Of a stretch of DNA of 64,000 nucleotides, positions 1 to 9,941 are shown in pieces. The notes below the pieces were generated by a model. The model worked only from the letters and a program-made list of their open reading frames with translations, was not told the origin of the DNA and did no database searches. The stretch comes from Paenibacillus apiarius (GTDB lineage Bacteria; Bacillota; Bacilli; Paenibacillales; Paenibacillaceae), in contig NZ_JAFFHZ010000001.1 in the NCBI RefSeq assembly GCF_017052585.1, positions 5,394,001 through 5,458,000 of the forward strand. The letters are read 5' to 3'. Positions within the stretch are counted from its first letter, which is position 1. Each line of letters begins with the position of its first letter. Both the position numbers and the translations under genes were made by a program.

Positions 1-1
1 A

Positions 2-1891
2 AACAGCTTCCGTCTGCTGGTTAACCCCGAGCCGACAGAAGAAGACATCGCCAAGCACTACAACGTTAAGACTGCCATAACCCGAGCTCCTGCCGATCTG
101 GCCGCCGCCTTAAATGTTGTCGATGATTTCTGCCTGAAGACCGGCTTGAGCTTTGATGAATTGCTGAACTTAACGATGCAGAAGGATTATCAGTCAAAAA
201 GCAGTGAGTACAAAAGCCGATTTGTAAAATTTGGCGGCGGGGAGCATGTTCCGGTTTCAACCTATGGAGCTGTGTTTTTGACAGGTACGGAAGAAACTCC
301 GTTGTGGGCAAAACAGTATAACAGCGCAGGCGCTGCAACAGACACCCCTGTTTTGAACTTTACGGCGGATAATGTGGCAGCTTTGGCAGGAAGAGCGGAA
401 AAGCTTGTGCGGCTGGCGCGAAGCACGGGTCTTTCCTTTGAGCAGTTGGATTGGCTGATTACCAATGCCAGCCGGACCAAAATCGAACACGGAGGGGAAA
501 TCATTTTGGACGGGCCGGTGCTTGGGGCTGTGGCCGAATTTACCAGGCTCAATAATCGTTATGGCATCACAACGGATATGTTCGCCGCTTTTATAGGCGC
601 TGTGAACCCTTATGCAGACAACGGACAGAAAAGCTTCTATCAGTCCGCATTCAGTACAACGGATGATTCATTTACCATTCCATTGGGCGGAGGTTTGCAG
701 TTCGCAGTTGACAAGCAAGGCAAATATGAAGCTATCTGCTGCGGGGCCCTGGGCGTTACGGCGGATGAGCTGTCTCGTATTGGCGGATACTGCTTCGATG
801 CAGCGCAGGGCGCCAAGCTGAATATGAATGAGAGTAACTTTGGGCAGCTGTACCGTCTGGGCAGAATACCTCGCATGCTGGGCCTGAGTTTTACCGAGGC
901 TGAGCTGCTATGGAAGCTGACGTCAGGCGGTGAGGATACATTGCTTCGGATCATTGGAGGAAGCGCCAGTCTGAACACTCTGGATATCATCTGTGACACC
1001 GAGACGGTTATTGCCTGGATGGATGCCCATCAGCTGGATGTTGTCTCCCTGCAAGCCATGGTTACCAACCGGTACAGCGGCACAGCCACGCCGGAGCTGT
1101 ACAACTTTTTGGCACAGGTGCACCAATCCGCTAACAGTGCCGCGAACGCGTCCGGAGCGGATGCTCAGGATACCCTGCCTACGGACAAGCTGTTCCGGGC
1201 CTTGGGGGCAGGCTTCAACCTGAAGGCCAACGTGATGTCGCAGGTCATTGACTGGTTGGACAAAACCGACGGAACGTTTACGCTGCGGGCTTTCTGGGAC
1301 AAGCTTCAAGCGTATTTCAGCGCCGGACATGAAGATGAACTGACCGCCTTGGAAGGAGAAGCCGCACTGCTGCAGTGGTGCCAGCAGATCAGCCAGTATG
1401 CGCTGATTGTTCGCTGGTCCGGGTTAACCGAGCAGGATCTGGCGCTGCTGACTGGGCATCCCGAGCAGCTTCTGGACGGACAACATACGGTGCCCGTACC
1501 CTCGCTGCATCTCCTATTGGTGCTGACCCGCCTGAAGGAATGGCAGCAGCGCGTCCAGGTTTCCAGCGAGGAGGCCATGCGCTATTTTGCCCAGGCTCAT
1601 TCGTCAACCATCACACGCGACACTGCGGTCAAGTTGCTGGCCCGTATCCATAGCTGGAATGAAGAGGATACCGGCTCGATGAATGACTACCTGCTGGGAG
1701 AGAACGAATATCCTAGGAACTTTGAGCAGATCTTTGCACTGGAAAGCTGGGTCAACCTGGGCCGTCAACTGAACGTTGGCAGCAGAACGCTGGGAGAACT
1801 GGTTGACATGGCCGAAGAGGATAAAACCGCGGAACACATGGATTTGATTACTTCGGTAGCCCACAGCCTGATGGCTGCGGCGCAAGCCTGA
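2..1891 (+). CDS. tcaA: TcaA-like Tc toxin subunit (N-terminal half of TcA), 5' end outside window
   Basis: The frame is open from base 2 to the TGA at 1889-1891, so the start lies upstream; at least 629 residues are visible. Tc toxins are large insecticidal complexes in which the TcA pentamer binds the host cell and forms the injection channel. In split versions (TcaA plus TcaB) this protein supplies the N-terminal VRP1/SpvA-like part. Seen here: a mainly alpha-helical protein with the VRP1-like stretch DDFCLKTGLSFDELL about 45 residues in, and no signal peptide visible. The next gene starts 31 bp downstream behind a good Shine-Dalgarno and carries the remaining TcA parts, which is the main reason for the call. 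The exact family boundary is inferred from resemblance and operon position. Confidence is good for TcA-type, lower for the precise TcaA label. Confidence 0.8.
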   Translation, partial: NSFRLLVNPEPTEEDIAKHYNVKTAITRAPADLAAALNVVDDFCLKTGLSFDELLNLTMQKDYQSKSSEYKSRFVKFGGGEHVPVSTYGAVFLTGTEETPLWAKQYNSAGAATDTPVLNFTADNVAALAGRAEKLVRLARSTGLSFEQLDWLITNASRTKIEHGGEIILDGPVLGAVAEFTRLNNRYGITTDMFAAFIGAVNPYADNGQKSFYQSAFSTTDDSFTIPLGGGLQFAVDKQGKYEAICCGALGVTADELSRIGGYCFDAAQGAKLNMNESNFGQLYRLGRIPRMLGLSFTEAELLWKLTSGGEDTLLRIIGGSASLNTLDIICDTETVIAWMDAHQLDVVSLQAMVTNRYSGTATPELYNFLAQVHQSANSAANASGADAQDTLPTDKLFRALGAGFNLKANVMSQVIDWLDKTDGTFTLRAFWDKLQAYFSAGHEDELTALEGEAALLQWCQQISQYALIVRWSGLTEQDLALLTGHPEQLLDGQHTVPVPSLHLLLVLTRLKEWQQRVQVSSEEAMRYFAQAHSSTITRDTAVKLLARIHSWNEEDTGSMNDYLLGENEYPRNFEQIFALESWVNLGRQLNVGSRTLGELVDMAEEDKTAEHMDLITSVAHSLMAAAQA

Positions 1892-1922
1892 ACCCACATG
1901 GATCAAGGAAGGTGGTAAGAAT

Positions 1923-4900
1923 ATGTCTACTTCAACCCTGCTGCAATCGATTAAAGAAGCCCGCCGGGATGCTTTGGTCAAGCATTATATCGCCAATCAG
2001 GTTCCGACTGAGCTTGCGGACAAGATTACGGATGCGGACAGCCTGTATGAGTACTTGCTGCTGGATACCAAGATCAGTGACCTGGTGAAAACATCGCCGA
2101 TAGCGGAGGCCATCAGTAGCGTGCAGTTATATATGAGCCGCTGCGTCGAAGGCTATGAAGGGAAGTTGACTCCGGAAGGCAACAGCCATTTCGGGCCGGG
2201 GAAATTCCTGGATAATTGGGATATCTATAACAAGCGTTATTCCACCTGGGCCGGCAAGGAACGTCTGAAATATTATGCAGGCAGCTATATTGACCCGTCA
2301 CTGCGCTATAGCAAAACCGATCTGTTCCTAAACCTGGAACAGAGCATCAGTCAGGGAAGAATTACCGATGACAGCGTAAAGAACGCGCTGCAACACTACC
2401 TCACTGAATATGAAATGTTGGCGGATCTGGAGTATATCAGCGTAAATAAGGGAGCCGACGAAAGTGTTTTATTCTTTGTGGGCCGAACGAAGACAACGCC
2501 ATATGAGTATTACTGGCGCCGATTAACGCTGAAAAAGAACGATGACAACAGGCTGGCGCCAGCCATCTGGTCTGGGTGGAAAAAAATAACTGCTAATATC
2601 GGGGAAGCGGTTAATGACTATGTAGCACCTCATTGGGAGAACAATCGACTTCATATAAAGTGGATTTCCATAGAAAAAGAAGGACAGGCTCTTGAATCAT
2701 ATTTTATTAATGATTGGATCCTAAATGCTTCCGGGGTCTGGTCTTCGTTTAACAAACTCCCGTTTCGGGCTTTTAGGCTTTTGGATCAGCAGGGAGACAT
2801 TAATCACAATTTTATCACTTGTATAGGGGACAAATTAATTATTGATGATCCGTCCTATTTTAGAGCAATCATATCAGCAGTACCAAATTATTCGAACACA
2901 CGTTTGATAATGAGTATGTTTGTTGAAAAAATTTACTCTAAAAATTTTAATGAAGTCAATTTTCTTGAAAATAATAGTTCTAGATTTCGATTAAGAGAGG
3001 GGGAAGAACGAACATATAACTCTGGTACTTATGACGGCAATTATTCAATAAATCCTGGTGGAGTTGACTTTAAATATGATGAAGAATTTTTTCTTTATTT
3101 AAAAATACACTACTCGCACGGTTCAATTGTCAATAATCAGTTTAGACCTCCATCAGGAAGCAGCATCCAAGGTCCTATCGACCTTACCCTGAAAAATAAT
3201 ATCGACCTGTCGGCTTTGTTGGACAAGAGCCTTGACGCACTGTTCGACTACACCATTCAAGGCGATAACCAATTGGGTGGGTTGGCTGCCTTTAACGGTC
3301 CTTACGGAATTTATTTGTGGGAAATCTTCTTCCATGTTCCTTTTTTAATGGCGGTTCGCTTCCACACCGAGCAGCGGTATGAGTTGTCGGAACGTTGGTT
3401 TCAATTCATCTTCAACAGCGCAGGTTACCGTGATGACTACGGCAATCTGCTGACCGATGGCAAAGGCAACGTGCGCTATTGGAACGTGGTGCCGCTGCAG
3501 GAGGATACGGAGTGGGATGACACGTTGTCCCTGGCAACGACCGACCCGGACGAGATTGCGATGTCCGACCCGATGCAATACAAGCTGGCTATATTTATTC
3601 ACACCTTGGACTTCCTGATCAGCCGCGGCGACAGCTTGTACCGGATGCTGGAGCGGGATACTCTGACCGAAGCCAAGATGTATTACATCCAGGCCAGCCA
3701 ACTGCTTGGTCCCCGCCCCGATATCCGGATCAATCACAGTTGGCCTAATCCGACTCTGCAAAGCGAAGCGGACGCGGTGACCGCTGTACCGACGCGAAGC
3801 GATTCGCGGGCAACGCCAATCCTCGCCTTGCGAGCGCTTCTGAAAGCGGAAAACGGGCATTTCCTGCCGCCTTATAATGATGAACTGTTAGCTTTCTGGG
3901 ATAAAATCGATCTGCGTTTATACAATTTGCGCCACAATCTGAGCCTGGACGGTCAGCCGCTTCATTTGCCGCTCTTTGCCGAACCGGTGAATCCTCGTGA
4001 GCTGCAGGTTCAGCATGGCGCAGGCGATGGATTAGGGGGAAGCACCGGTTCAATCCAAAGCCGTCAGAGTGTCTATCGTTTCCCTCTGGTCATCGATAAG
4101 GCGCGCAATGCCGCCAACAGTGTTATCCAATTCGGCAATGCCCTGGAGAATGCATTGGCCAAGCAGGACAGCGAAGCAATGACCATGCTTTTGCAATCTC
4201 AGCAGCAGATTGTCCTGCAGCAAACCCGCGATATACAGGAGAAGAACCTGGCCGCGCTGCAAGCAAGTCTGGAAGCAGCCATGACAGCGAAAGCGGGTGC
4301 GGAATCCAGAAAGACCCATTTTGACGGCTTGGCGGACAACTGGATGTCGGACAATGAAACCGCCTCACTCGCACTGCGGACCACTGCGGGAATCATCAAT
4401 ACAAGCTCGACCGTGCCGATCGCCATCGCCGGCGGCCTGGATATGGCTCCTAACGTGTTTGGTTTCGCAGTTGGAGGTTCCCGCTGGGGAGCCGTCAGTA
4501 CTGCTGTAGCCCAAGGATTACAAATTGCCGCCGGTGTAATGGAGCAGACGGCCAATATCATCGATATTAGCGAAAGCTACCGCCGGCGCCGGGAGGATTG
4601 GCTGCTGCAGCGGGATATCGCGGAGAATGAAGCGGCGCAGTTGGACTCGCAAATTGCGGCCCTGCGCGAACAGATGGATATGGCGCGAAAGCAACTTGCG
4701 CTGGCGGAGACGGAACAGGCGCACGCGCAAGCGGTCTTCGAGCTGCAAAGCACCCGTTTTACGAATCAAGCTTTGTATAACTGGATGGCCGGACGTCTAT
4801 CGTCTCTGTACTATCAAATGTATGATGCCGCATTGCCGCTCTGCTTGATGGCCAAGCAGGCTTTAGAGAAAGAAATCGGCACTGATAAAACGGTTGGAGT

Positions 4901-5519
4901 TTTGTCCCTCCCTGCCTGGAATGATCTGTATCAGGGATTACTGGCGGGCGAGGCGCTGCTGCTCGAGCTTCAGAAGCTGGAGAATCTGTGGCTGGAGGAA
5001 GACAAGCGCGGAATGGAAGCCGTGAAAACGGTATCTATAGATACCCTTCTCCGCAAAGAAACGCCAGAGTCTAGCTTCGTAGAGCTAGTCAAGGAAGTTC
5101 TGGACGGAAAGACGCCTGACCCTGTAGGCGGAGTCGGCGTACAGCTGCAAAACAATATTTTCAGCGCAACCCTTGACCTGTCCGTTCTTGGTTTGGAACG
5201 CTCTTACAATCAAGCGGAAAAGACCCGCAGGATCAAAAATATGTCGGTTACCTTACCTGCGCTATTGGGGCCTTACCAGGATATAGAGGCAACCTTATCG
5301 CTAGGCGGCGAGACCGTTGCGCTGTCCCATGGCGTGGATGATAGCGGCTTGTTCATCACGGATCTCAACGACAGCCGGTTCCTGCCTTTCGAGGGCCTGG
5401 ATCCGTTATCCGGCACACTCGTTCTGTCGATATTCCATGCCGGGCGAGACGGTGACCAGCGCCTCCTGCTGGAAAGCCTGAACGACGTCATCTTCCACAT
5501 TCGATATGTTATGAAATAG
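1923..5519 (+). CDS. tcaB: TcaB-like Tc toxin subunit (C-terminal half of TcA: receptor binding, channel, TcB-binding)
   Basis: A 1198-residue protein with a strong ribosome binding site (AAGGAAGGTGG) before ATG 1923. The C-terminal third has the features of the TcA translocation channel and TcB-binding domain: long amphipathic helices around residues 710-800 (VIQFGNALENALAKQDSEAM), a Gly/Ala-rich hydrophobic segment near residues 820-860, another long coiled-coil (about 880-940), and the end motif region LLLESLNDVIFHIRY. The middle (about residues 500-620) carries the conserved TcA stretch YLWEIFFHVPFLMAVRF. Residues about 215-410 are encoded by conspicuously AT-rich DNA and fall in the region that in TcA proteins forms variable receptor-binding domains. 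The protein would associate with the preceding TcaA-like subunit. Family assignment is firm; domain limits are approximate. Confidence 0.88.
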   Translation: MSTSTLLQSIKEARRDALVKHYIANQVPTELADKITDADSLYEYLLLDTKISDLVKTSPIAEAISSVQLYMSRCVEGYEGKLTPEGNSHFGPGKFLDNWDIYNKRYSTWAGKERLKYYAGSYIDPSLRYSKTDLFLNLEQSISQGRITDDSVKNALQHYLTEYEMLADLEYISVNKGADESVLFFVGRTKTTPYEYYWRRLTLKKNDDNRLAPAIWSGWKKITANIGEAVNDYVAPHWENNRLHIKWISIEKEGQALESYFINDWILNASGVWSSFNKLPFRAFRLLDQQGDINHNFITCIGDKLIIDDPSYFRAIISAVPNYSNTRLIMSMFVEKIYSKNFNEVNFLENNSSRFRLREGEERTYNSGTYDGNYSINPGGVDFKYDEEFFLYLKIHYSHGSIVNNQFRPPSGSSIQGPIDLTLKNNIDLSALLDKSLDALFDYTIQGDNQLGGLAAFNGPYGIYLWEIFFHVPFLMAVRFHTEQRYELSERWFQFIFNSAGYRDDYGNLLTDGKGNVRYWNVVPLQEDTEWDDTLSLATTDPDEIAMSDPMQYKLAIFIHTLDFLISRGDSLYRMLERDTLTEAKMYYIQASQLLGPRPDIRINHSWPNPTLQSEADAVTAVPTRSDSRATPILALRALLKAENGHFLPPYNDELLAFWDKIDLRLYNLRHNLSLDGQPLHLPLFAEPVNPRELQVQHGAGDGLGGSTGSIQSRQSVYRFPLVIDKARNAANSVIQFGNALENALAKQDSEAMTMLLQSQQQIVLQQTRDIQEKNLAALQASLEAAMTAKAGAESRKTHFDGLADNWMSDNETASLALRTTAGIINTSSTVPIAIAGGLDMAPNVFGFAVGGSRWGAVSTAVAQGLQIAAGVMEQTANIIDISESYRRRREDWLLQRDIAENEAAQLDSQIAALREQMDMARKQLALAETEQAHAQAVFELQSTRFTNQALYNWMAGRLSSLYYQMYDAALPLCLMAKQALEKEIGTDKTVGVLSLPAWNDLYQGLLAGEALLLELQKLENLWLEEDKRGMEAVKTVSIDTLLRKETPESSFVELVKEVLDGKTPDPVGGVGVQLQNNIFSATLDLSVLGLERSYNQAEKTRRIKNMSVTLPALLGPYQDIEATLSLGGETVALSHGVDDSGLFITDLNDSRFLPFEGLDPLSGTLVLSIFHAGRDGDQRLLLESLNDVIFHIRYVMK

Positions 5520-5540
5520 CTTTACAGCCAGATATATTCA

Positions 5541-5562
5541 GGGGCTTGTATTGACAAGCCCC
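5541..5562 (+). other. intergenic stem-loop before the tcaC ribosome binding site
   Basis: GGGGCTTG (5541-5548) pairs perfectly with CAAGCCCC (5555-5562) around a 6-nt loop, ending six bases before the AAGGAGG of tcaC. There is no T-tract, so it is not a plain terminator. It could stabilise or process the polycistronic mRNA or tune tcaC translation; this is inference. Confidence 0.5.
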
Positions 5563-5581
5563 TCCAAGGAGGAATTGGATT

Positions 5582-8500
5582 ATGCCACAATCTAGCAATG
5601 CGGATCTCAAGCTATTGTCGCCATCCCTGCCAAAGGGCGGCGGTTCGATGAAAGGAATCGAAGAAAACATCGCGGCTCCCGGCTCCGACGGCATGGCACG
5701 TTGTAACGTGCCGCTGCCGGTAACCTCCGGCCGCTATATTACTCCTGATATAAGCCTCTCCTATGCCAGCGGCAACGGGAACGGAGTTTGTGGAATGGGT
5801 TGGACGATGGGAGTGATGCGGATTTGCCGCCGAACAAGCAACGGCATCCCCCGTTATACAGCCGGAGATCAGTACCTTGGTCCGGATGGGGAAGCGCTAG
5901 TCCCGGAATGCAACGAACAAGGGGAGGTCATTACCCGCCGCACCGATACGGCCCAAGGTACACCGTTAGGCGAGACGTTTACGGTTACCCGCTATTTTCC
6001 CCGGATCGAGAGCGCCTTTCATTTGCTGGAATACTGGGAAGCGGAAGCAGGAAGCGCAGCCGCGCCGTTTTGGCTGCTTCATGCTGCCGACGGGGTGCTG
6101 CACTGCCTGGGCAAAACTGCTCAGGCGCGGATTGCCGCCCCTGACGATTCCGCCAAGATCGCGGAATGGTTGGTGGAGGAGTCCGTCTCTCCTTTCGGAG
6201 AGCATATTTATTATCAATACAAAGCAGAAGACAATGAAGGCGTGAATCTGGAGCAAGACAATCATCAATATGGGGCGAACCGCTATCTGAAATCGATTCG
6301 CTATGGAAATAAGGTTGCCTCTCCTTCTCTCTATGTTTGGAAGGGGGAAATCCCTGCGGACGGCCAATGGCTGTATTCCGTCATCCTGGATTATGGCGAG
6401 AACGATACGTCAGCGGATGTTCTTCCCGTATATGAGCCCCAGGGCAAGTGGTTGGCGCGCCCGGACCGTTTTTCCCGCTATGACTACGGATTTGAGATCC
6501 GAACCTGCCGCTTGTGCCGCCAGGTCTTGATGTTCCATGCCTTTGCGGAGCTTGGCGAGGAGCCGGCTCTGGTGTGGAGGATGCAGCTGGAATACGACGA
6601 GAACCCCGTGGCGTCCATGCTGAGCTCGGTTCGGCAATTGGCTTATGAAGCAGACGGGACCATCCGGAGCATGCCGCCGCTGGAATTCGATTATACGCCA
6701 TTTGACATCGAGGCAATCGAGGAAACGGCCGATTGGCAGCCATTTTTACCGGTGCCTGAATTGGCGGATGGAGAACATTATCAGTTGGTCGATTTGTACG
6801 GAGAAGGCATACCGGGCTTGTTATATCAGGACAATGACCACTGGCATTATCGTGCGCCCGCCCGGGGCGATACACCGGACGGGATCGCCTATGATATCTG
6901 GCGGCCGCTCCCTCGTATCCCCGCGAACTCCCGGAACGGGATGCTAATGGATCTGAATGGCGACGGGTATCTGGAATGGTTGATTGCGGAACCCGGGGTT
7001 GCTGGGCGATATAGCATGAATCCGGATAAGACATGGTCCGGTTTTGTGCCGCTCCAGGCACTGCCGACGGAATTTTTCCATCCGCAGGCACAGCTTGCCG
7101 GTGTGACCGGATCAGGATTAACCGACCTGGTTATGATCGGACCGAAGAGCGTCCGGTTTTATGCCGGGGATCAAGCGGGCTTCAAGCGAGCATGTGAAGT
7201 GTGGCAGCAAGCGGGCATTACTTTGCCTGTGGAACGCCTGGATAAAAAGGAACTGGTGGCATTCAGCGATATGCTGGGATCCGGTCAGTCTCATCTGGTG
7301 CGCATCCGGCATGATGGCGTTACATGCTGGCCTAATCTGGGGAACGGCGCATTCGGGGCGCCGCTGGCCCTTCCCGGGTTCACGGCAGCGGAGGGTGAAT
7401 TCAACCCTGAGCGAGTATATCTTGCGGACCTTGACGGATCGGGGGCTTCCGATATCATTTATGCTTCGCGTGACGCTCTTCTCATTTACCGGAATCTTTC
7501 AGGCAATGGCTTTGCCGATCCGCTGCGGGTTCCGCTGCCGGACGGCGTGCGGTTCGATGATCTGTGCCGGCTGCTGCCTGCCGACATCCGCGGGTTGGGC
7601 GCGGCTGGTCTGGTGCTGCATGTGCCCTTCATGACCCCCCGCAGTTGGAAATTAGATTTCTTTTCGGCGAAGCCGTTTTTGTTGCAAATCGTCAGCAATA
7701 ATTTCGGAGCTTCCAGCTTGTTCCTGTATCGAAGCTCCGCCCAGTATTGGCTGGATGAGAAACAGGCTTCCTCATCGGCTGACTGCGCTTTGCCCTTCCC
7801 GATCAACGTGGTCTCGGGTATACACACGCGGGACGAAATTAACGGCGGCACCCGGATTCAGCAGTATACTTACCGCCATGGCGTGTATGACCGGACCGAA
7901 AAAGAATTTGCCGGGTTCGGCCGCATTGACACAGGGGAAGAGGAGCGGGACTCCGAGGGAACCCTGAGCGTCAGAAATCCGCCCGTGCTGACGCGAACCT
8001 GGTATCATACCGGGCAAAAGCGGGATGAGGAACGTGCAGAGCAGCAATATTGGCAAGGCGACCCTGCCGCTTTTCAGGTTAAACCCGTCCGGCTTACTCG
8101 ATTCGATGCGGCCACGGCCCAGGATGTACCGCTAGATTCCCCCAATGGGCGGGAAGAGTATTGGCTGTATCGCTCGTTGCGAGGGATGCCGCTGCGTAAT
8201 GAAATTTTTGCGGGAGATGTTGCGGGGGTGCCTCCTTATCAGGTGGAGAGCTTCCGTTATCAAGCGCGCTTGGTGCAGAACGCCGATTCGGAATGTGTTG
8301 CCTTGCCCATGCAGTTGGAGCAGCTTACGTACAACTATGAGCAAATCGCCTCTGATCCGCAGTGTTCACAGCAGATACAGCAATGGTTCGACGAATACGG
8401 CGTGGCGGCACAGAGTATAACGATCCAATATCCGCGCCGGGCACAGCCGGAGGACAATCCGTACCCTCACACGCTGCCGGATACCAGCTGGAGCAGCAGT

Positions 8501-9925
8501 TATGATTCGCAGCAGATGCTGCTGCGCTTGACAAGGCAAAGGCAAAAAACGTACCACCTGACAGACACCGAAGGCTGGCGCTTGAATATTCCCCAGCAGA
8601 CACGCCTGGATGCTTTCATCTATTCAGCCGACAGCGTGCCAGCCGAAGGGATAAGCGCCGAGCTGCTGGAGGCGGACGGCACGTTACGCTCTCCGGCGCT
8701 GGAACAGGCTTATGGCGGCCAGTCCGAGGTCATCTATGCGGGCGGGGGCGAACCGGATGTCCGAGCTCTGGTCCATTACACCCGAAGCGCGGTTCTCGAT
8801 GAAGTTTGTTTACAAGCCTATGAAGGCCTGCTCAGCGACAGCCAATTGAACTCGCTTCTTGCCTCTTCGGGCTATCAACGAAGCGCAAGAGTATTGGGTT
8901 CCGGCGATGAAGCGGATATTTTTGTGGCGGAACAAGGATTTACCCGTTATGCGGGGGAAGAGTGCTTTTACCGCATTGTGGGACAACAAGCCTCTCTCTT
9001 GACGGGGGAACAAGTTTTATCATGGGATGATCATTTCTGTGCAGTGACATCCATCGAAGACGCGCTTGGCAATCGAATTCAGATTGCATATGATTACCGC
9101 TTTGTGGAGGCTATCCGGATTACCGATGCGAATAATAATGTGAATCAGGTCTCCCTGGATGCTCTCGGCCGGGTCGTATACAGCCGGACCTGGGGCACGG
9201 AGGAAGGGATAGAGACGGGCTTCCGCCCGGAGGCGGAATTCGCGCCGCCCGAGACAATGGAGCAGGCGCTTGCCCTGACGTCTCCCTTGCCGGTTGCATC
9301 CTGCTGTGTCTATGATGCGCACAGCTGGATGGGAACGATAACTGTTGCGCAACTGTCAGCGCTTGTTCCAGATAGTGAAAAGCAATGGTCTTTCTTGATA
9401 GCCAACCGCTTGATTATGCCGGACGGCAGAATCAGAGCCCGCGGCCGGGATCCATGGTCGCTTCAACGGCTATTGCCGCCGATAATGGCCAAGCTGCTAA
9501 GCGATGCGGACCGTAAGCCGCCGCATACGGCAATTTTGGCAGCGGATCGTTACCCGGATGACCCATCCCAGCAAATTCAGGCCAGCATCGTGTTTAGCGA
9601 TGGCTTTGGGCGTACAATACAAACCGCTAAAAGAGCAGATACCCGATGGGCGGTTGCGGAACGGGTTGACTATGACGGAACCGGAGCCGTAATCCGAAGC
9701 TTTCAGCCTTTTTATATTGATGACTGGAATTATGTGGGCAAGGAGGCTGTCAGCGGCTCTATGTATGCAACGATCTATTACTATGATGCGCTGGGACGCC
9801 AACTAGGGATGGTCAATGCCAAAGGATATGAGAGGAGAACGGCTTTCTACCCATGGTTTACAGTAAACGAAGATGAAAATGATACCATGGACTCATCATT
9901 ACTTGCTTCACCGCCTGCGCGGTGA
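5582..9925 (+). CDS. tcaC: TcaC-like Tc toxin subunit (TcB)
   Basis: A 1447-residue TcB component, which with the TcC protein forms the hollow cocoon that sheaths the toxic C-terminus and docks on the TcA channel through a beta-propeller. The N-terminus begins with the SpvB-like block (LPKGGGSMKGIEENI near residue 17, then GRYITPDISLSYASG). FG-GAP/VCBS-like calcium loops of the propeller are visible (DLNGDGYLEWLIAEPG near residue 460, DLDGSGASDIIYASRD near residue 618). The middle part resembles the TcdB middle domains, and the C-terminal third turns into Rhs/YD-like strands (for example DALGRQLGMVNAKGYERR). Length is normal for TcB. ATG 5582 follows AAGGAGG. The stop lies 16 bp before the tccC start, so the two are translated together. 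Confidence 0.92.
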   Translation: MPQSSNADLKLLSPSLPKGGGSMKGIEENIAAPGSDGMARCNVPLPVTSGRYITPDISLSYASGNGNGVCGMGWTMGVMRICRRTSNGIPRYTAGDQYLGPDGEALVPECNEQGEVITRRTDTAQGTPLGETFTVTRYFPRIESAFHLLEYWEAEAGSAAAPFWLLHAADGVLHCLGKTAQARIAAPDDSAKIAEWLVEESVSPFGEHIYYQYKAEDNEGVNLEQDNHQYGANRYLKSIRYGNKVASPSLYVWKGEIPADGQWLYSVILDYGENDTSADVLPVYEPQGKWLARPDRFSRYDYGFEIRTCRLCRQVLMFHAFAELGEEPALVWRMQLEYDENPVASMLSSVRQLAYEADGTIRSMPPLEFDYTPFDIEAIEETADWQPFLPVPELADGEHYQLVDLYGEGIPGLLYQDNDHWHYRAPARGDTPDGIAYDIWRPLPRIPANSRNGMLMDLNGDGYLEWLIAEPGVAGRYSMNPDKTWSGFVPLQALPTEFFHPQAQLAGVTGSGLTDLVMIGPKSVRFYAGDQAGFKRACEVWQQAGITLPVERLDKKELVAFSDMLGSGQSHLVRIRHDGVTCWPNLGNGAFGAPLALPGFTAAEGEFNPERVYLADLDGSGASDIIYASRDALLIYRNLSGNGFADPLRVPLPDGVRFDDLCRLLPADIRGLGAAGLVLHVPFMTPRSWKLDFFSAKPFLLQIVSNNFGASSLFLYRSSAQYWLDEKQASSSADCALPFPINVVSGIHTRDEINGGTRIQQYTYRHGVYDRTEKEFAGFGRIDTGEEERDSEGTLSVRNPPVLTRTWYHTGQKRDEERAEQQYWQGDPAAFQVKPVRLTRFDAATAQDVPLDSPNGREEYWLYRSLRGMPLRNEIFAGDVAGVPPYQVESFRYQARLVQNADSECVALPMQLEQLTYNYEQIASDPQCSQQIQQWFDEYGVAAQSITIQYPRRAQPEDNPYPHTLPDTSWSSSYDSQQMLLRLTRQRQKTYHLTDTEGWRLNIPQQTRLDAFIYSADSVPAEGISAELLEADGTLRSPALEQAYGGQSEVIYAGGGEPDVRALVHYTRSAVLDEVCLQAYEGLLSDSQLNSLLASSGYQRSARVLGSGDEADIFVAEQGFTRYAGEECFYRIVGQQASLLTGEQVLSWDDHFCAVTSIEDALGNRIQIAYDYRFVEAIRITDANNNVNQVSLDALGRVVYSRTWGTEEGIETGFRPEAEFAPPETMEQALALTSPLPVASCCVYDAHSWMGTITVAQLSALVPDSEKQWSFLIANRLIMPDGRIRARGRDPWSLQRLLPPIMAKLLSDADRKPPHTAILAADRYPDDPSQQIQASIVFSDGFGRTIQTAKRADTRWAVAERVDYDGTGAVIRSFQPFYIDDWNYVGKEAVSGSMYATIYYYDALGRQLGMVNAKGYERRTAFYPWFTVNEDENDTMDSSLLASPPAR

Positions 9926-9941
9926 GATGGAGGTTAAACCT

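Noticed and set aside
6381..7091. Long minus-strand open frame (236 codons) inside tcaC
   Set aside because: It lies wholly opposite a well-supported TcB gene, has no ribosome binding site, and its Arg/Pro-rich composition is that of a mirror frame in GC-rich coding DNA.
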